A DNA stretch of 40,824 bases from Duncaniella sp. (lineage in GTDB: Bacteria; Bacteroidota; Bacteroidia; Bacteroidales; Muribaculaceae), in contig JAIDUB010000115.1 in NCBI GenBank assembly GCA_029060405.1, forward strand, positions 1 to 40,824, in the 5' to 3' direction. Below are positions 1 through 6,414 of the stretch, piece after piece. The notes under the pieces are model-generated. The model saw only the letters and a list, made by a program, of their open reading frames with translations. It was not told the DNA's origin and did not search any database. Made by a program: the position numbers and the translations under genes. The stretch's first letter is position 1. Each line of letters begins with the position of its first letter.

Positions 1-37
1 ATCGCCCGTTTATTTTCTTTTGCTAAGAATAAAAAAA

Positions 38-64
38 TTGCATACTCGGGTTAGGAGTATGCAA
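38..64 (-). terminator. Intrinsic terminator-like hairpin
   Basis: A perfect 10-bp stem (38-47 with 55-64) closes a 7-base loop. Read on the minus strand it is followed by seven T residues, the layout of a Rho-independent terminator for leftward transcription. The nearest complete leftward gene to its right is the chelatase gene at 6415-7239, more than 6 kb away, so the island in between may have been inserted upstream of this terminator (inference). Confidence 0.6.
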
Positions 65-73
65 ACATAATAA

Positions 74-282
74 CTACATTTTTCGGCCGCAATATGCTTA
101 TAATAAGGTGAATACAACAACGTCGCTGTATCGTGGATTCATCACGCTTGGCTATTACGGCTCAAATGCCTATATTTGCAAAAACGCTCCGCTCATGAAT
201 CAATCTCTCCGATACGCCGACGGCCTGCCGATGAACACCTCGACCAACCCCACTGCCAACGCCTTCAAATACACCGCCAAAA
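74..282 (+). repeat. Direct repeat, copy 1 (repeat tail, promoter and RHS-like stub)
   Basis: These 209 bases recur almost unchanged at 1958-2167. The unit holds the tail shared by the island's GC-rich repeats (ending near GCAATATGCTT), a Bacteroidetes promoter-like site, and an ATG that opens a short RHS-like coding stretch. The two copies differ by scattered substitutions, which suggests duplication followed by drift. Confidence 0.85.
148..178 (+). promoter_or_regulatory. Promoter in RHS-like stub, copy 1
   Basis: TATATTTG at 171-178 fits the Bacteroidetes -7 consensus TAnnTTTG. A TTG-containing -33-like site lies at 148-150, 20 bases upstream. The ATG of the stub at 195 follows 16 bases after the -7 box. 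The same arrangement is kept at 2032-2062. Confidence 0.55.
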
Positions 283-555
283 AGCTCTCCCTCTTCCTTC
301 TCGGCGTGACCTGCTCGCGGTCGGATGTGCTTGCCGCTCCCGCGGGACTCGTCACCGCTCAGGTCGACCGTGTGCTGGGGGGCGTCGGTACGCTCGCGGG
401 TCTATATCGTCAATTTCTACGACAAGCTCGAGCGCGCGGCGCTCTCGCAGCAAGCCGTGGCTGATAACTCCATTATCAAAACCATGACATCCTATGATTT
501 CGCCGGATTTCTGTTGATATTCAAGTTCGTCGTAAATCAAAACAACAAATTATGA
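195..555 (+). pseudogene. Broken RHS-like gene fragment
   Basis: From the ATG at 195 the reading frame gives MNQSLRYADGLP, then NPTANAFKYTAKK, which resembles the stretch leading into the RHS repeat-associated core of Bacteroidetes (typically YADGLP...NP..N.FKYTGKEL). The frame then shows AGLVTAQVDRVLGG. After a frame change near 390-400 it continues as VYIVNFYDKLERAALSQ and on to TMTSYDFAG, which resembles the region upstream of the core in large RHS/YD-repeat proteins. The order looks scrambled and the frame is broken, so this is a remnant rather than a working gene. Assignment to RHS is from memory of the family and is moderate. The AT-rich gene at 595 follows directly, where a toxin tip or immunity gene would be expected. 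Confidence 0.5.
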
Positions 556-594
556 AGATAGATAATCTTATAAATTATTTCACAAATAAATAAT

Positions 595-1290
595 ATGAAT
601 AAAATTATAATAATATTTCTAATGTGCTTATTCTTAGGTCCGATATACGGGTCAGTCAATACAGCACCCGATGAATTTTTAGAATATTATATTGGATTTG
701 TTGAAAATGAGAATGGGGGGCGTGACACAATTATTGTAAGTCATGTTAACGTATTCACTGTTCACTCTCTCACCATAATGACTATCCCTTTCGATCCATT
801 TATCGAATTAAGACCCATGAATTCAAAGGATAGTTGTATGTCGATCGACCTTTACCCTATGAATTTACATGAAATAGACTTAATGGAAAATCCATATGAT
901 TTTGATATCGAGCTTCGAAAATATGACGATATATCGACATTATACGATGAAAATAATTTAGTGGATATACGCATCCAACCAATTTTCCCGGAATATTCTG
1001 ACTCAATCGGCATGATAAGCCGATTTCAAGAAGAATCCCTCATACCGTTCAGCAACCGATGCGTAACTTGGAACTTTCACATACGAAATAATACTACCGG
1101 ATTAGGGAAGTATAAGCAGACTCAATTAGAACACATATTATATTGGCTAAATAAGAAATATCAAAATTTCAACTATACAGTCTCGGAAACAGAAATTGTC
1201 ACAGATTCTTGCGATACCGAAATTAATTGGCCATTAATTCCATTAGATCTCTATTATCAACCCCCAATTAAAACGATTCATTTGAATTAA
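595..1290 (+). CDS. Orphan AT-rich secreted protein, possible immunity-type protein
   Basis: I do not recognise the family. The 231-residue product starts with a clear signal peptide (MNKIIIIFLMCLFLGPIYGS), so it should reach the periplasm or surface. The mature part is acidic and rich in Asp, Asn, Ile and Tyr, with no lipobox and no further membrane segment. Base composition is far richer in A+T than the efflux and secretion genes of the window. It follows a broken RHS-like fragment and is followed 42 bases after its stop by the 'head' ORF at 1333. That position is shared by the genes at 2200, 3204 and 4218. By context it may be an orphan immunity protein or a leftover effector domain. Function is inference only. 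Confidence 0.7.
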   Translation: MNKIIIIFLMCLFLGPIYGSVNTAPDEFLEYYIGFVENENGGRDTIIVSHVNVFTVHSLTIMTIPFDPFIELRPMNSKDSCMSIDLYPMNLHEIDLMENPYDFDIELRKYDDISTLYDENNLVDIRIQPIFPEYSDSIGMISRFQEESLIPFSNRCVTWNFHIRNNTTGLGKYKQTQLEHILYWLNKKYQNFNYTVSETEIVTDSCDTEINWPLIPLDLYYQPPIKTIHLN

Positions 1291-1332
1291 GCCGCTAAAT
1301 ACTATACTTAGATTCAAACACTTTAGCGTTTC

Positions 1333-1479
1333 ATGCGCAATGGCTTCGCCATATTACACACCCTGCTCACGGCGCTTTTAGCTTCGGGCGGGGAGGTGGC
1401 GGCGGTGAAATTAGGTAGCGAAATAACTGCCTCTGATGTAGGGATGGTGCTTCGCACCGTTTCCGGGGGATGCAATTAG
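1333..1479 (+). CDS. Small 'head' ORF, conserved after each orphan gene
   Basis: An intact 48-codon frame gives MRNGFAILHTLLTALLASGG followed by EVAAVKLGSEITASDVGM. The first half looks like a signal peptide; the rest is short and runs straight into the hairpin repeat. Related sequence occurs at 2913, 4056 and 5484 on the plus strand and at 23820 on the minus strand, each time just after an AT-rich orphan gene. It may be the stub of the N-terminus of a gene that once followed the cassette, or simply part of the repeat. Whether it is translated cannot be told from sequence. Confidence 0.4.
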   Translation: MRNGFAILHTLLTALLASGGEVAAVKLGSEITASDVGMVLRTVSGGCN

Positions 1480-1737
1480 GTTTTCACTGAGGGCATTGTT
1501 CAACCTCTCCGAGGTTGGATGGGGTATGGTAGGGCTAACCCCGGGTGACGAGCACCCGGGGTTATAAAGATCACTACCCCTCCGGGGTATTTCACAAGCG
1601 GTTAATAATCAGCTCTGTAGGGACGCACACTGGGGTGCGTCCGGCGCGGGATGGTGCGCGACGCTGATGGAGGATATTGTACGCGACTGTGGCGGTTGGC
1701 GGTGTTGAGAGTGCCGAAGGCACGATGTTGTGGATAA

Positions 1738-1803
1738 CTTTTACCTTTGCCTCGAGATTCAGAGTTAACATTTAGGCTCTGAATCTCGAGGCAAAGGTAA
1801 AAG
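1738..1803. repeat. Perfect 27-bp inverted repeat inside copy A
   Basis: Arms 1738-1764 and 1777-1803 are exact reverse complements around a 12-base loop, giving a very stable hairpin or cruciform. It sits between the conserved flanks GTGGATAA and ACAACGACGGGCTTCCAG. In copies B and C the same interval holds different palindromes. Confidence 0.9.
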
Positions 1804-1957
1804 CTAATTACAACGACGGGCTTCCAGCCCTGAATTTCATTATCGGGACGGTGGATATTGTTCGAGACGTTGGCGTTCGCACCGTTTCACGTGCGCGGGG
1901 CGAAATTTACACGCAACATTCGCGGGCGGGCATGACTAACGTTGCAAAGCAACGTCC

Positions 1958-2167
1958 CTACATTTTCCGGCCGCAATATGCTTGTAATTAGGTGAATACA
2001 ACAACGTAGCCGCATCGTGGATTCGTCACGCTTGGCTATTACGGCTCAAATACGTATATTTGCAAAAAACGCTCCGCTCATGAATCAATCTCTCCGATAC
2101 GCCGACGGCCTGCCGATGAACACCTCGACCAACCCCACAGCCAACGCCTTCAAATACACCGCCAAAA
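1958..2167 (+). repeat. Direct repeat, copy 2 (repeat tail, promoter and RHS-like stub)
   Basis: This is the second copy of the 210-base unit at 74-282. In this copy the frame upstream of the ATG is closed by TAG, so translation could only begin at the ATG at 2080. Confidence 0.85.
2032..2062 (+). promoter_or_regulatory. Promoter in RHS-like stub, copy 2
   Basis: TATATTTG at 2055-2062 matches the Bacteroidetes -7 box, and a TTGG -33-like site lies at 2032-2035. Both boxes and their spacing agree with copy 1. It could drive the 31-codon stub at 2080 and the orphan gene at 2200. Confidence 0.55.
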
Positions 2168-2175
2168 TTTTTTAA
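2080..2175 (+). pseudogene. 31-codon RHS-like stub
   Basis: The frame encodes MNQSLRYADGLPMNTSTN and then PTANAFKYTAKIF before TAA. It is identical in protein to the start of the fragment at 195 up to the lysine, after which AT-rich sequence takes over. The breakpoint at about 2167 marks the junction between the repeat unit and the orphan cassette. It is too short to be a working RHS protein. It may be translated as a leader ahead of the gene at 2200. Confidence 0.45.
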
Positions 2176-2199
2176 TAGATTTCTTAACAACATTGCTTT

Positions 2200-2904
2200 A
2201 TGGAAGTCTGTATTTTTCTAATGTGTCACTTACTATCGATAGTTTCAACATCCAATCAAGAAACCAAAATATATACTATTCTTGACTCGCTTTCCACTGA
2301 AAATCAATTAATTTCCCAACTATGTAAGTATATTGAATCAGGGAATTTATCTTATGATTTTTTTAAGCTAAATGAGGAATGCGATACTATTATCATATTA
2401 ACTCAAAATCCATCAAGAGGAATAAGTATTTGGTCGAAAACTGATTCTATTTCTCTATATTATAGATCTGACTCTTTTATTTCTCTTGAGAGAAGAGCTG
2501 AATTGTTAGGTATCAATCCCGGTAGACTCCTATTACCATTTTATGAAAAAGAATTACTTTACAATTGGGATATTGATAGCATCAAGATACTTTGCTTTTT
2601 TGATGATAATGTCTACGAGGTCTGGCCTTCTAATGAGGCATACCGAATTATAACAGACGAAAAAACTATTTCAATAAAAAGAGCATCTTATGGCCCGCAT
2701 CCCGCTATGCCAACAGAATATTTAGATTCAAACGAAATCCAGCAACGGCTTCTCAAGAAAAAAGAGCTATTTCAGTATAATCAGCGTATGTACGAAAATT
2801 TATTTAACAGACAACATCAAGAAAATTTACCATCTAAACAAAACGACAATTTCGATAGTATTTTTATATGTCAACCATTTGATATATTAGCAACAAAACA
2901 TTAG
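2200..2904 (+). CDS. Orphan AT-rich protein, possible immunity-type protein
   Basis: The family is not recognised. The 234-residue product has a short hydrophobic start (MEVCIFLMCHLLSIVSTS) that could be a signal peptide, then a polar, charged body. Near residues 180-215 it has a Glu/Gln/Lys-rich stretch (QQRLLKKKELFQYNQRMYEN) likely to be helical. Composition is AT-rich, like its neighbours in the island. It lies 24 bases after the RHS-like stub at 2080-2175, and its stop is followed 8 bases later by the next 'head' sequence at 2913. No catalytic motif is visible. A role as an immunity protein is inferred from position alone. Confidence 0.65.
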   Translation: MEVCIFLMCHLLSIVSTSNQETKIYTILDSLSTENQLISQLCKYIESGNLSYDFFKLNEECDTIIILTQNPSRGISIWSKTDSISLYYRSDSFISLERRAELLGINPGRLLLPFYEKELLYNWDIDSIKILCFFDDNVYEVWPSNEAYRIITDEKTISIKRASYGPHPAMPTEYLDSNEIQQRLLKKKELFQYNQRMYENLFNRQHQENLPSKQNDNFDSIFICQPFDILATKH

Positions 2905-2912
2905 CTTTCTAA

Positions 2913-3197
2913 TTGACACTACGAATCATCACCATACTGCTCACCCTGTTCCCGATGCTATTTGCCTCGGGCGAGACGGTGTCGGCGATGAAATTCGGGG
3001 GTGGAATTATTGGTGTTACTGTTTCTAACGAACGATTCTTCGATGCTAACTCATTAGAAGTTTACATCTATCCTCCCAATTCTCTTAGGGATTATAGTGA
3101 ATCTAAAAAGCCCGTCTATTCAGTCAAGCCCATTGGAAAGGTTACTTTATCATTAATGCATGGTTCGATAACATCCGTTTTACGTGAACGCTTTTAA
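2913..3197 (+). CDS. 'Head' ORF joined to an unknown tail
   Basis: The frame opens with TTG at 2913 and gives TLRIITILLTLFPMLFASGE, then TVSAMKFGGG. This is the same signal-peptide-like head seen at 1333, 4056, 5484 and 23820. After that it departs from the other copies into about 60 residues of unknown sequence (GVTVSNERFFDANSLEVYIY onwards), ending 6 bases before the ATG of the gene at 3204. By analogy with 4056-4231, the tail may be the leftover C-terminus of a toxin or other displaced protein. Function unknown. The start codon is uncertain, since the other heads use ATG or lack a start. Confidence 0.4.
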   Translation: MTLRIITILLTLFPMLFASGETVSAMKFGGGIIGVTVSNERFFDANSLEVYIYPPNSLRDYSESKKPVYSVKPIGKVTLSLMHGSITSVLRERF

Positions 3198-3203
3198 ATA
3201 TAA

Positions 3204-4040
3204 ATGTATATGAAATTTGCTGTATCTTTGTTCCTTATTATCTTTAACCTTATAGCCTCTGCTCAATCTATTTATCATGACTATCAATCAAAAATGATTG
3301 ATAAGTTAAAAACCTTACTTGAGAATAACGATTCATTAATTTGGAATTCGCTGCCCATCGCATCCTATACTTCTGATACTCTCCCTAAAAATCTCTACAA
3401 TCGTGAACTTGAATTAGAAATACACGAAAAGTGTATTACAGGAGAATCGGAAGATGTCAGATACTTCCTGGGTATAAGTTCTATGCTGACTAGTTCTATA
3501 GAAGCTCATCTACATGTATTCACAAAAAATGATATTGATAGTATAGAAAGTTGGTGGAAAAGTAATGAGGGTGTTGTAACTCCCGACTTTCTAAAAGATA
3601 TTTTATGGACTTATGGAAAAATTTTTCTTGATTATGGCTTCTATCATAAGGGTGATTTCCGGGATAGCGCAATTCATAGAATTACGGAGCGAATTAAAAA
3701 TCGTCATAAAACACCTTATCGTGACATAAAACCTATATATAATTCTATTTTTCCAAAATCTAATAGTATCAAGCAAAATATTTTTGCAATTCAAGAGAAT
3801 ATCCACCGCTATTTTATCGATGACGCAATAATTGAATCAATCATCCCTACAGGTACACAAACCGAATATGTCTATCTCACAAAGAAACTTATGTCGGGTG
3901 AAGAATATCAAAATTTCACTCCCGTATCTCGTAAAGAATTTGAAGATATGAGAGATTGGTGGTTTGTAAACTCTGAGATGGTTGACAATTCGATGATACC
4001 TAAGATATTAACCGAATTTAAGTTCAAAGATTTTTTTTAA
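3204..4040 (+). CDS. Orphan AT-rich secreted protein with a repeated WW motif
   Basis: The family is not recognised. The 278-residue product has a signal peptide (MYMKFAVSLFLIIFNLIASA, cleavage expected before QS). Two stretches look alike: one near residues 110-140 (KNDIDSIESWWKSNEGVV, then TPDFLKDI) and one at the C-terminus (RKEFEDMRDWWFVNSEMVDN, then MIPKILTEF). This suggests a duplicated helical motif. ATG at 3210 is an alternative start and changes little. It stands between two 'head' sequences (2913 and 4056) without a full-length hairpin repeat, so it and its neighbours form a tight cluster. A role in immunity to a displaced toxin is inference from context. Confidence 0.7.
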   Translation: MYMKFAVSLFLIIFNLIASAQSIYHDYQSKMIDKLKTLLENNDSLIWNSLPIASYTSDTLPKNLYNRELELEIHEKCITGESEDVRYFLGISSMLTSSIEAHLHVFTKNDIDSIESWWKSNEGVVTPDFLKDILWTYGKIFLDYGFYHKGDFRDSAIHRITERIKNRHKTPYRDIKPIYNSIFPKSNSIKQNIFAIQENIHRYFIDDAIIESIIPTGTQTEYVYLTKKLMSGEEYQNFTPVSRKEFEDMRDWWFVNSEMVDNSMIPKILTEFKFKDFF

Positions 4041-4055
4041 GTCCTTAAAACAGTA

Positions 4056-4184
4056 ATGTCTACTCGTGTACTTAGCATATTGTTTTTATTGTTCCCGACG
4101 CTATTTGCATCAGGTGGCGCGGTGTACCGGTTAATGGTAAAGGTAGATTTACAGCTCCTGCTCAAAATCGGATTAACAAAATGA
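4056..4184 (+). pseudogene. 'Head' sequence, degenerate copy
   Basis: The frame gives MSTRVLSILFLLFPTLFASG, then GAVYRL, clearly related to the other heads. It is AT-shifted and lacks the KLG/KFGG block. Similarity ends near 4129, where sequence that reads as a toxin tail in another frame begins. Residues after the junction in this frame are therefore probably meaningless. It lies 15 bases after the stop of the gene at 3204. Confidence 0.4.
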
Positions 4185-4231
4185 CAAATACTTATCCCAA
4201 TTTTAAGGTGATTTACCATGGTCCATTATAA
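4130..4231 (+). pseudogene. Toxin C-terminal remnant overlapping the next gene
   Basis: In the frame that ends with TAA at 4229-4231, the codons from about 4133 read NGKGRFTAPAQNRINK, then MTNTYPNFKVIYHGPL. This is a well-formed basic, aromatic C-terminus with no start of its own. Its stop lies inside the coding start of the gene at 4218, whose ATG is at 4218-4220. Overlap of this kind is usual where a polymorphic toxin is followed by its immunity gene. The toxin family is not identified. That it is a real remnant is inferred from codon sense, location and overlap. Confidence 0.5.
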
Positions 4232-5477
4232 ATTAAACGAGATTTTCGATCCACTCACCATCGAGCCTCACATAGTCACTCGTTGCAGTACGGAGTTTAA
4301 GAAACAGTATCGTGACTGGTTCTTACGCTATAGATGGTCACGCCTATTTCAACTGTTTAATCTCATACACTCTACTTCAGGTTTTGAAACTTGGATTGGG
4401 AATTTTACTCCGGAATCTCTCCATGATCTCAATGATTTTGTACTAAAATCTATTGAGCGTGTACCTATGCCCGAGCATGAAGCCCACAAGAGATCTTTAA
4501 GATTCAACTCCAATAACTGGACAGAAAAAGACTATTGGGTATATACGAAGAAAAGCTTTTCAATAATGTTTGATATCGGTCTATATTTCGGGGAAATATT
4601 CGCTATTGAAAACGATCTGCATTGGGAATTATACAGACCGGAGACACGCCATATAAATAGTGGTTGCATGGTAACCAATTATCTGAATGAAATTAATTTT
4701 GAAGTAGTTATATCTCCAATCTCACTAATTCCGAAATATATAGATGATTTATTCTATAAATTTGGTAAACCATCCACTTTATTTGAATTCTTTTCTCAAA
4801 TTAATAATTTGAATTCAGGCCAAATTAATCATATAGTTCCTCCAAAAAATGATGATCTGCCTGATGAGATGTTTTCTGCGCACCAAAACTATAGAATTTT
4901 AAAAATTTTTTATGGCAGGCAGTCATCTGGAGGTCTTTTGAAAGACTATTCTGTTTATTTCAAGAAAAAATTCTATACTTGGTTCCAGTCTCATATTGAA
5001 GCGAGAACTTATCAGCTGAATTCACTTATCAAATCTACTCCGGGTTTTGAGACTTGGGTAGGAGGATTTACATTCGATTCCCTTCATATGCTTAATGATT
5101 TCCTTAATAGTAAATTTGCAAATCACAATGAGGAAAATGAATTTTCTGAGATACAGTCATCTATAATATTTGACTTAGGAATGTATTTAGGGCAAACATT
5201 CGTATTAAATAATTGTCTGCATTGGGAACAATATGATCCCAAAAGTAAAAGTCCTGATAGCGGGCTAATGATTATTCCTTTTAGAAAATGGTCTATCAAC
5301 AGTGACAGCAATTTTTTCAATCCATTTACAACAGTCTACAATCTTGCGAAAAAAATAAGTAAAGGGATTAACGCTGAGACTTTACCTACTATTTACAATC
5401 ACTATATATCTTTAATTAATACGGAAGATATGGAATTATTTGGGAATCCACCTACGGCGATTAAACCAGATCTTTAA
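4218..5477 (+). CDS. Tandem-duplicated cytosolic protein, candidate immunity protein
   Basis: The family is not named with confidence. The 419-residue product has no signal peptide and consists of two related halves. The first (about 25-200) contains HSTSGFETWIGNFTPESLHD and FDIGLYFGEIFAIENDLHWE. The second (about 250-400) contains KSTPGFETWVGGFTFDSLHM and FDLGMYLGQTFVLNNCLHWE. The shared core is GFETW(I/V)G.F...SLH.LNDF followed by FD(I/L)G.Y.G..F...N.LHWE..P. Immunity proteins often occur as tandem domains, and the gene start overlaps a toxin-tail-like remnant, which together make an immunity role the best guess. The ATG at 4218 is favoured by that overlap. The 'head' of repeat B begins 6 bases after its stop. 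Confidence 0.75.
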   Translation: MVHYKLNEIFDPLTIEPHIVTRCSTEFKKQYRDWFLRYRWSRLFQLFNLIHSTSGFETWIGNFTPESLHDLNDFVLKSIERVPMPEHEAHKRSLRFNSNNWTEKDYWVYTKKSFSIMFDIGLYFGEIFAIENDLHWELYRPETRHINSGCMVTNYLNEINFEVVISPISLIPKYIDDLFYKFGKPSTLFEFFSQINNLNSGQINHIVPPKNDDLPDEMFSAHQNYRILKIFYGRQSSGGLLKDYSVYFKKKFYTWFQSHIEARTYQLNSLIKSTPGFETWVGGFTFDSLHMLNDFLNSKFANHNEENEFSEIQSSIIFDLGMYLGQTFVLNNCLHWEQYDPKSKSPDSGLMIIPFRKWSINSDSNFFNPFTTVYNLAKKISKGINAETLPTIYNHYISLINTEDMELFGNPPTAIKPDL

Positions 5478-5483
5478 TTAACA

Positions 5484-5628
5484 TGCCCTGCCTCATCGCC
5501 ATATTGCTCGCTCTTTTCCCTATGTGTATGCCTCGGGCGGGGAGGTGGCGGCGGTTAAATTAGGTAGCGAAATAACTGCCTCTGATGTAGGGATGGTGCT
5601 TCGCACCGTTTCCGGGGGATGCAATTAG
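5484..5628 (+). pseudogene. 'Head' ORF with a frameshift
   Basis: MPCLIAILLALFPM opens in one frame. The remainder, ASGGEVAAVKLGSEITASDV, lies in another and ends at TAG 5626-5628. It is the same sequence as the intact ORF at 1333 apart from the shift near 5525. Decay here suggests the head is not under strong selection for translation, or that this copy is dead. Confidence 0.5.
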
Positions 5629-5988
5629 GTTTTCGCTGAGGGCATTGTTCAACCTCTCCGAGGTTGGATGGGATATGGTAGGGCTAACCCCGGGTGACGA
5701 GCACCCGGGGTTATAAAGATCACCACCCCTCCGGGGTATTTCACAAGTGGTTAATAATCAACCCTGTAGGGACGCACACTGGGGTGCGTCCGGCGCGGGA
5801 TGGTGCGCGGGATGGTGCGCGACGATGGCGGCGGGGATGGTGTAAGGCGCTGATGGGGGGATATTGTACGCGACTGTGGCGGTTGTTGGTGCGTCACGAT
5901 GGCGTGGCGGTGATGTGAGTGCCGAAGGCACGATGTTGTGGATAACCACGGGCGCAAGCCCGTGGAGAACAGTATGATATGCCCTCAT

Positions 5989-6047
5989 GAGCTGCGGAGT
6001 TGCGATGTCGTAGGAGCGACCCAAACGACATCGCAGCTCCGCAGCTC
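5989..6047. repeat. 23-bp inverted repeat inside copy B
   Basis: Arms 5989-6011 and 6025-6047 are reverse complements with a single G-T opposition, around a 13-base loop. It occupies the variable interval of the repeat, as the unrelated 27-bp palindrome does in copy A. Confidence 0.9.
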
Positions 6048-6414
6048 AAATTCTCACGGGCACTTGTCCGCGGTCTTCACCCGCGGCTATGTACAACGAC
6101 GGGCTTCCAGCCCTGATTTTACTAACGGGGTGTTAAATTACCTTTTTGCCCGGCCGGACGCACCCGAGTGTGCGTCCCTACAGGATTGATTATCAGGGTA
6201 TTTATCATGCAAACTGCATGTACAATGCAAAGATTACCGTTTCCACGTGCGCGGGGCAAAATTCCACCGAAAAACCGGCGGGCGGGCATGACCAACGTTG
6301 CGAAGCAACGTCCCTACATTTTTCGGCTGCAATATGCTTTTAATTAAGCATCTGCGATAAATATACTGAACGTGTCGGGTGCATGAATCCTGCAATGTGA
6401 GCAGATTGACGGTG

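Larger units (their letters stand above)
1333..2000 (+). repeat. Composite hairpin-rich repeat, copy A
   Basis: This is a string of short palindromes separated by conserved spacers. They include the GGTGC/GCACC hairpin near 1448, CAACCTC/GAGGTTG near 1500, CCCCGGGTG/CACCCGGGG near 1540, CCCC/GGGG near 1575, GGACGCAC/GTGCGTCC near 1620, GTGCC/GGCAC near 1712 and ACGTTGC/GCAACGT near 1940. The same order recurs in copy B (5484-6348, plus) and copy C (22871-23822, minus). Reading frames through it are not believable genes. It fills the 900-base space between the genes at 595 and 2200. Confidence 0.85.
5484..6348 (+). repeat. Composite hairpin-rich repeat, copy B
   Basis: This copy carries the same ordered hairpins as copy A: GGTGC/GCACC, CAACCTC/GAGGTTG, CCCCGGGTG/CACCCGGGG, GGACGCAC/GTGCGTCC, GTGCC/GGCAC and ACGTTGC/GCAACGT. 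It also has a CCACGGGC/GCCCGTGG hairpin at 5946-5965 and a second GGACGCAC...GTGCGTCC palindrome near 6158-6178. It ends with the common tail at 6314-6348. It fills the space between the genes at 4218 and 6415; no real gene was seen in it. Confidence 0.85.

Noticed and set aside
108-464. Full 118-codon frame from GTG at 108 as a gene
   Set aside because: The part before 195 is shared with copy 2, where it contains a stop. The part after about 390 loses the RHS-like frame. It is treated as a pseudogene fragment.
1333-2000. CRISPR array
   Set aside because: The repeats are different palindromes with no regular repeat-spacer period, and no cas gene is present.
5694-6343. Short plus-strand frames in the repeat (for example one reading NPVGTHTGVRPARD)
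   Set aside because: They translate palindromes of the composite repeat in several frames at once, lack ribosome sites and recur wherever the repeat recurs. They are not believable genes.
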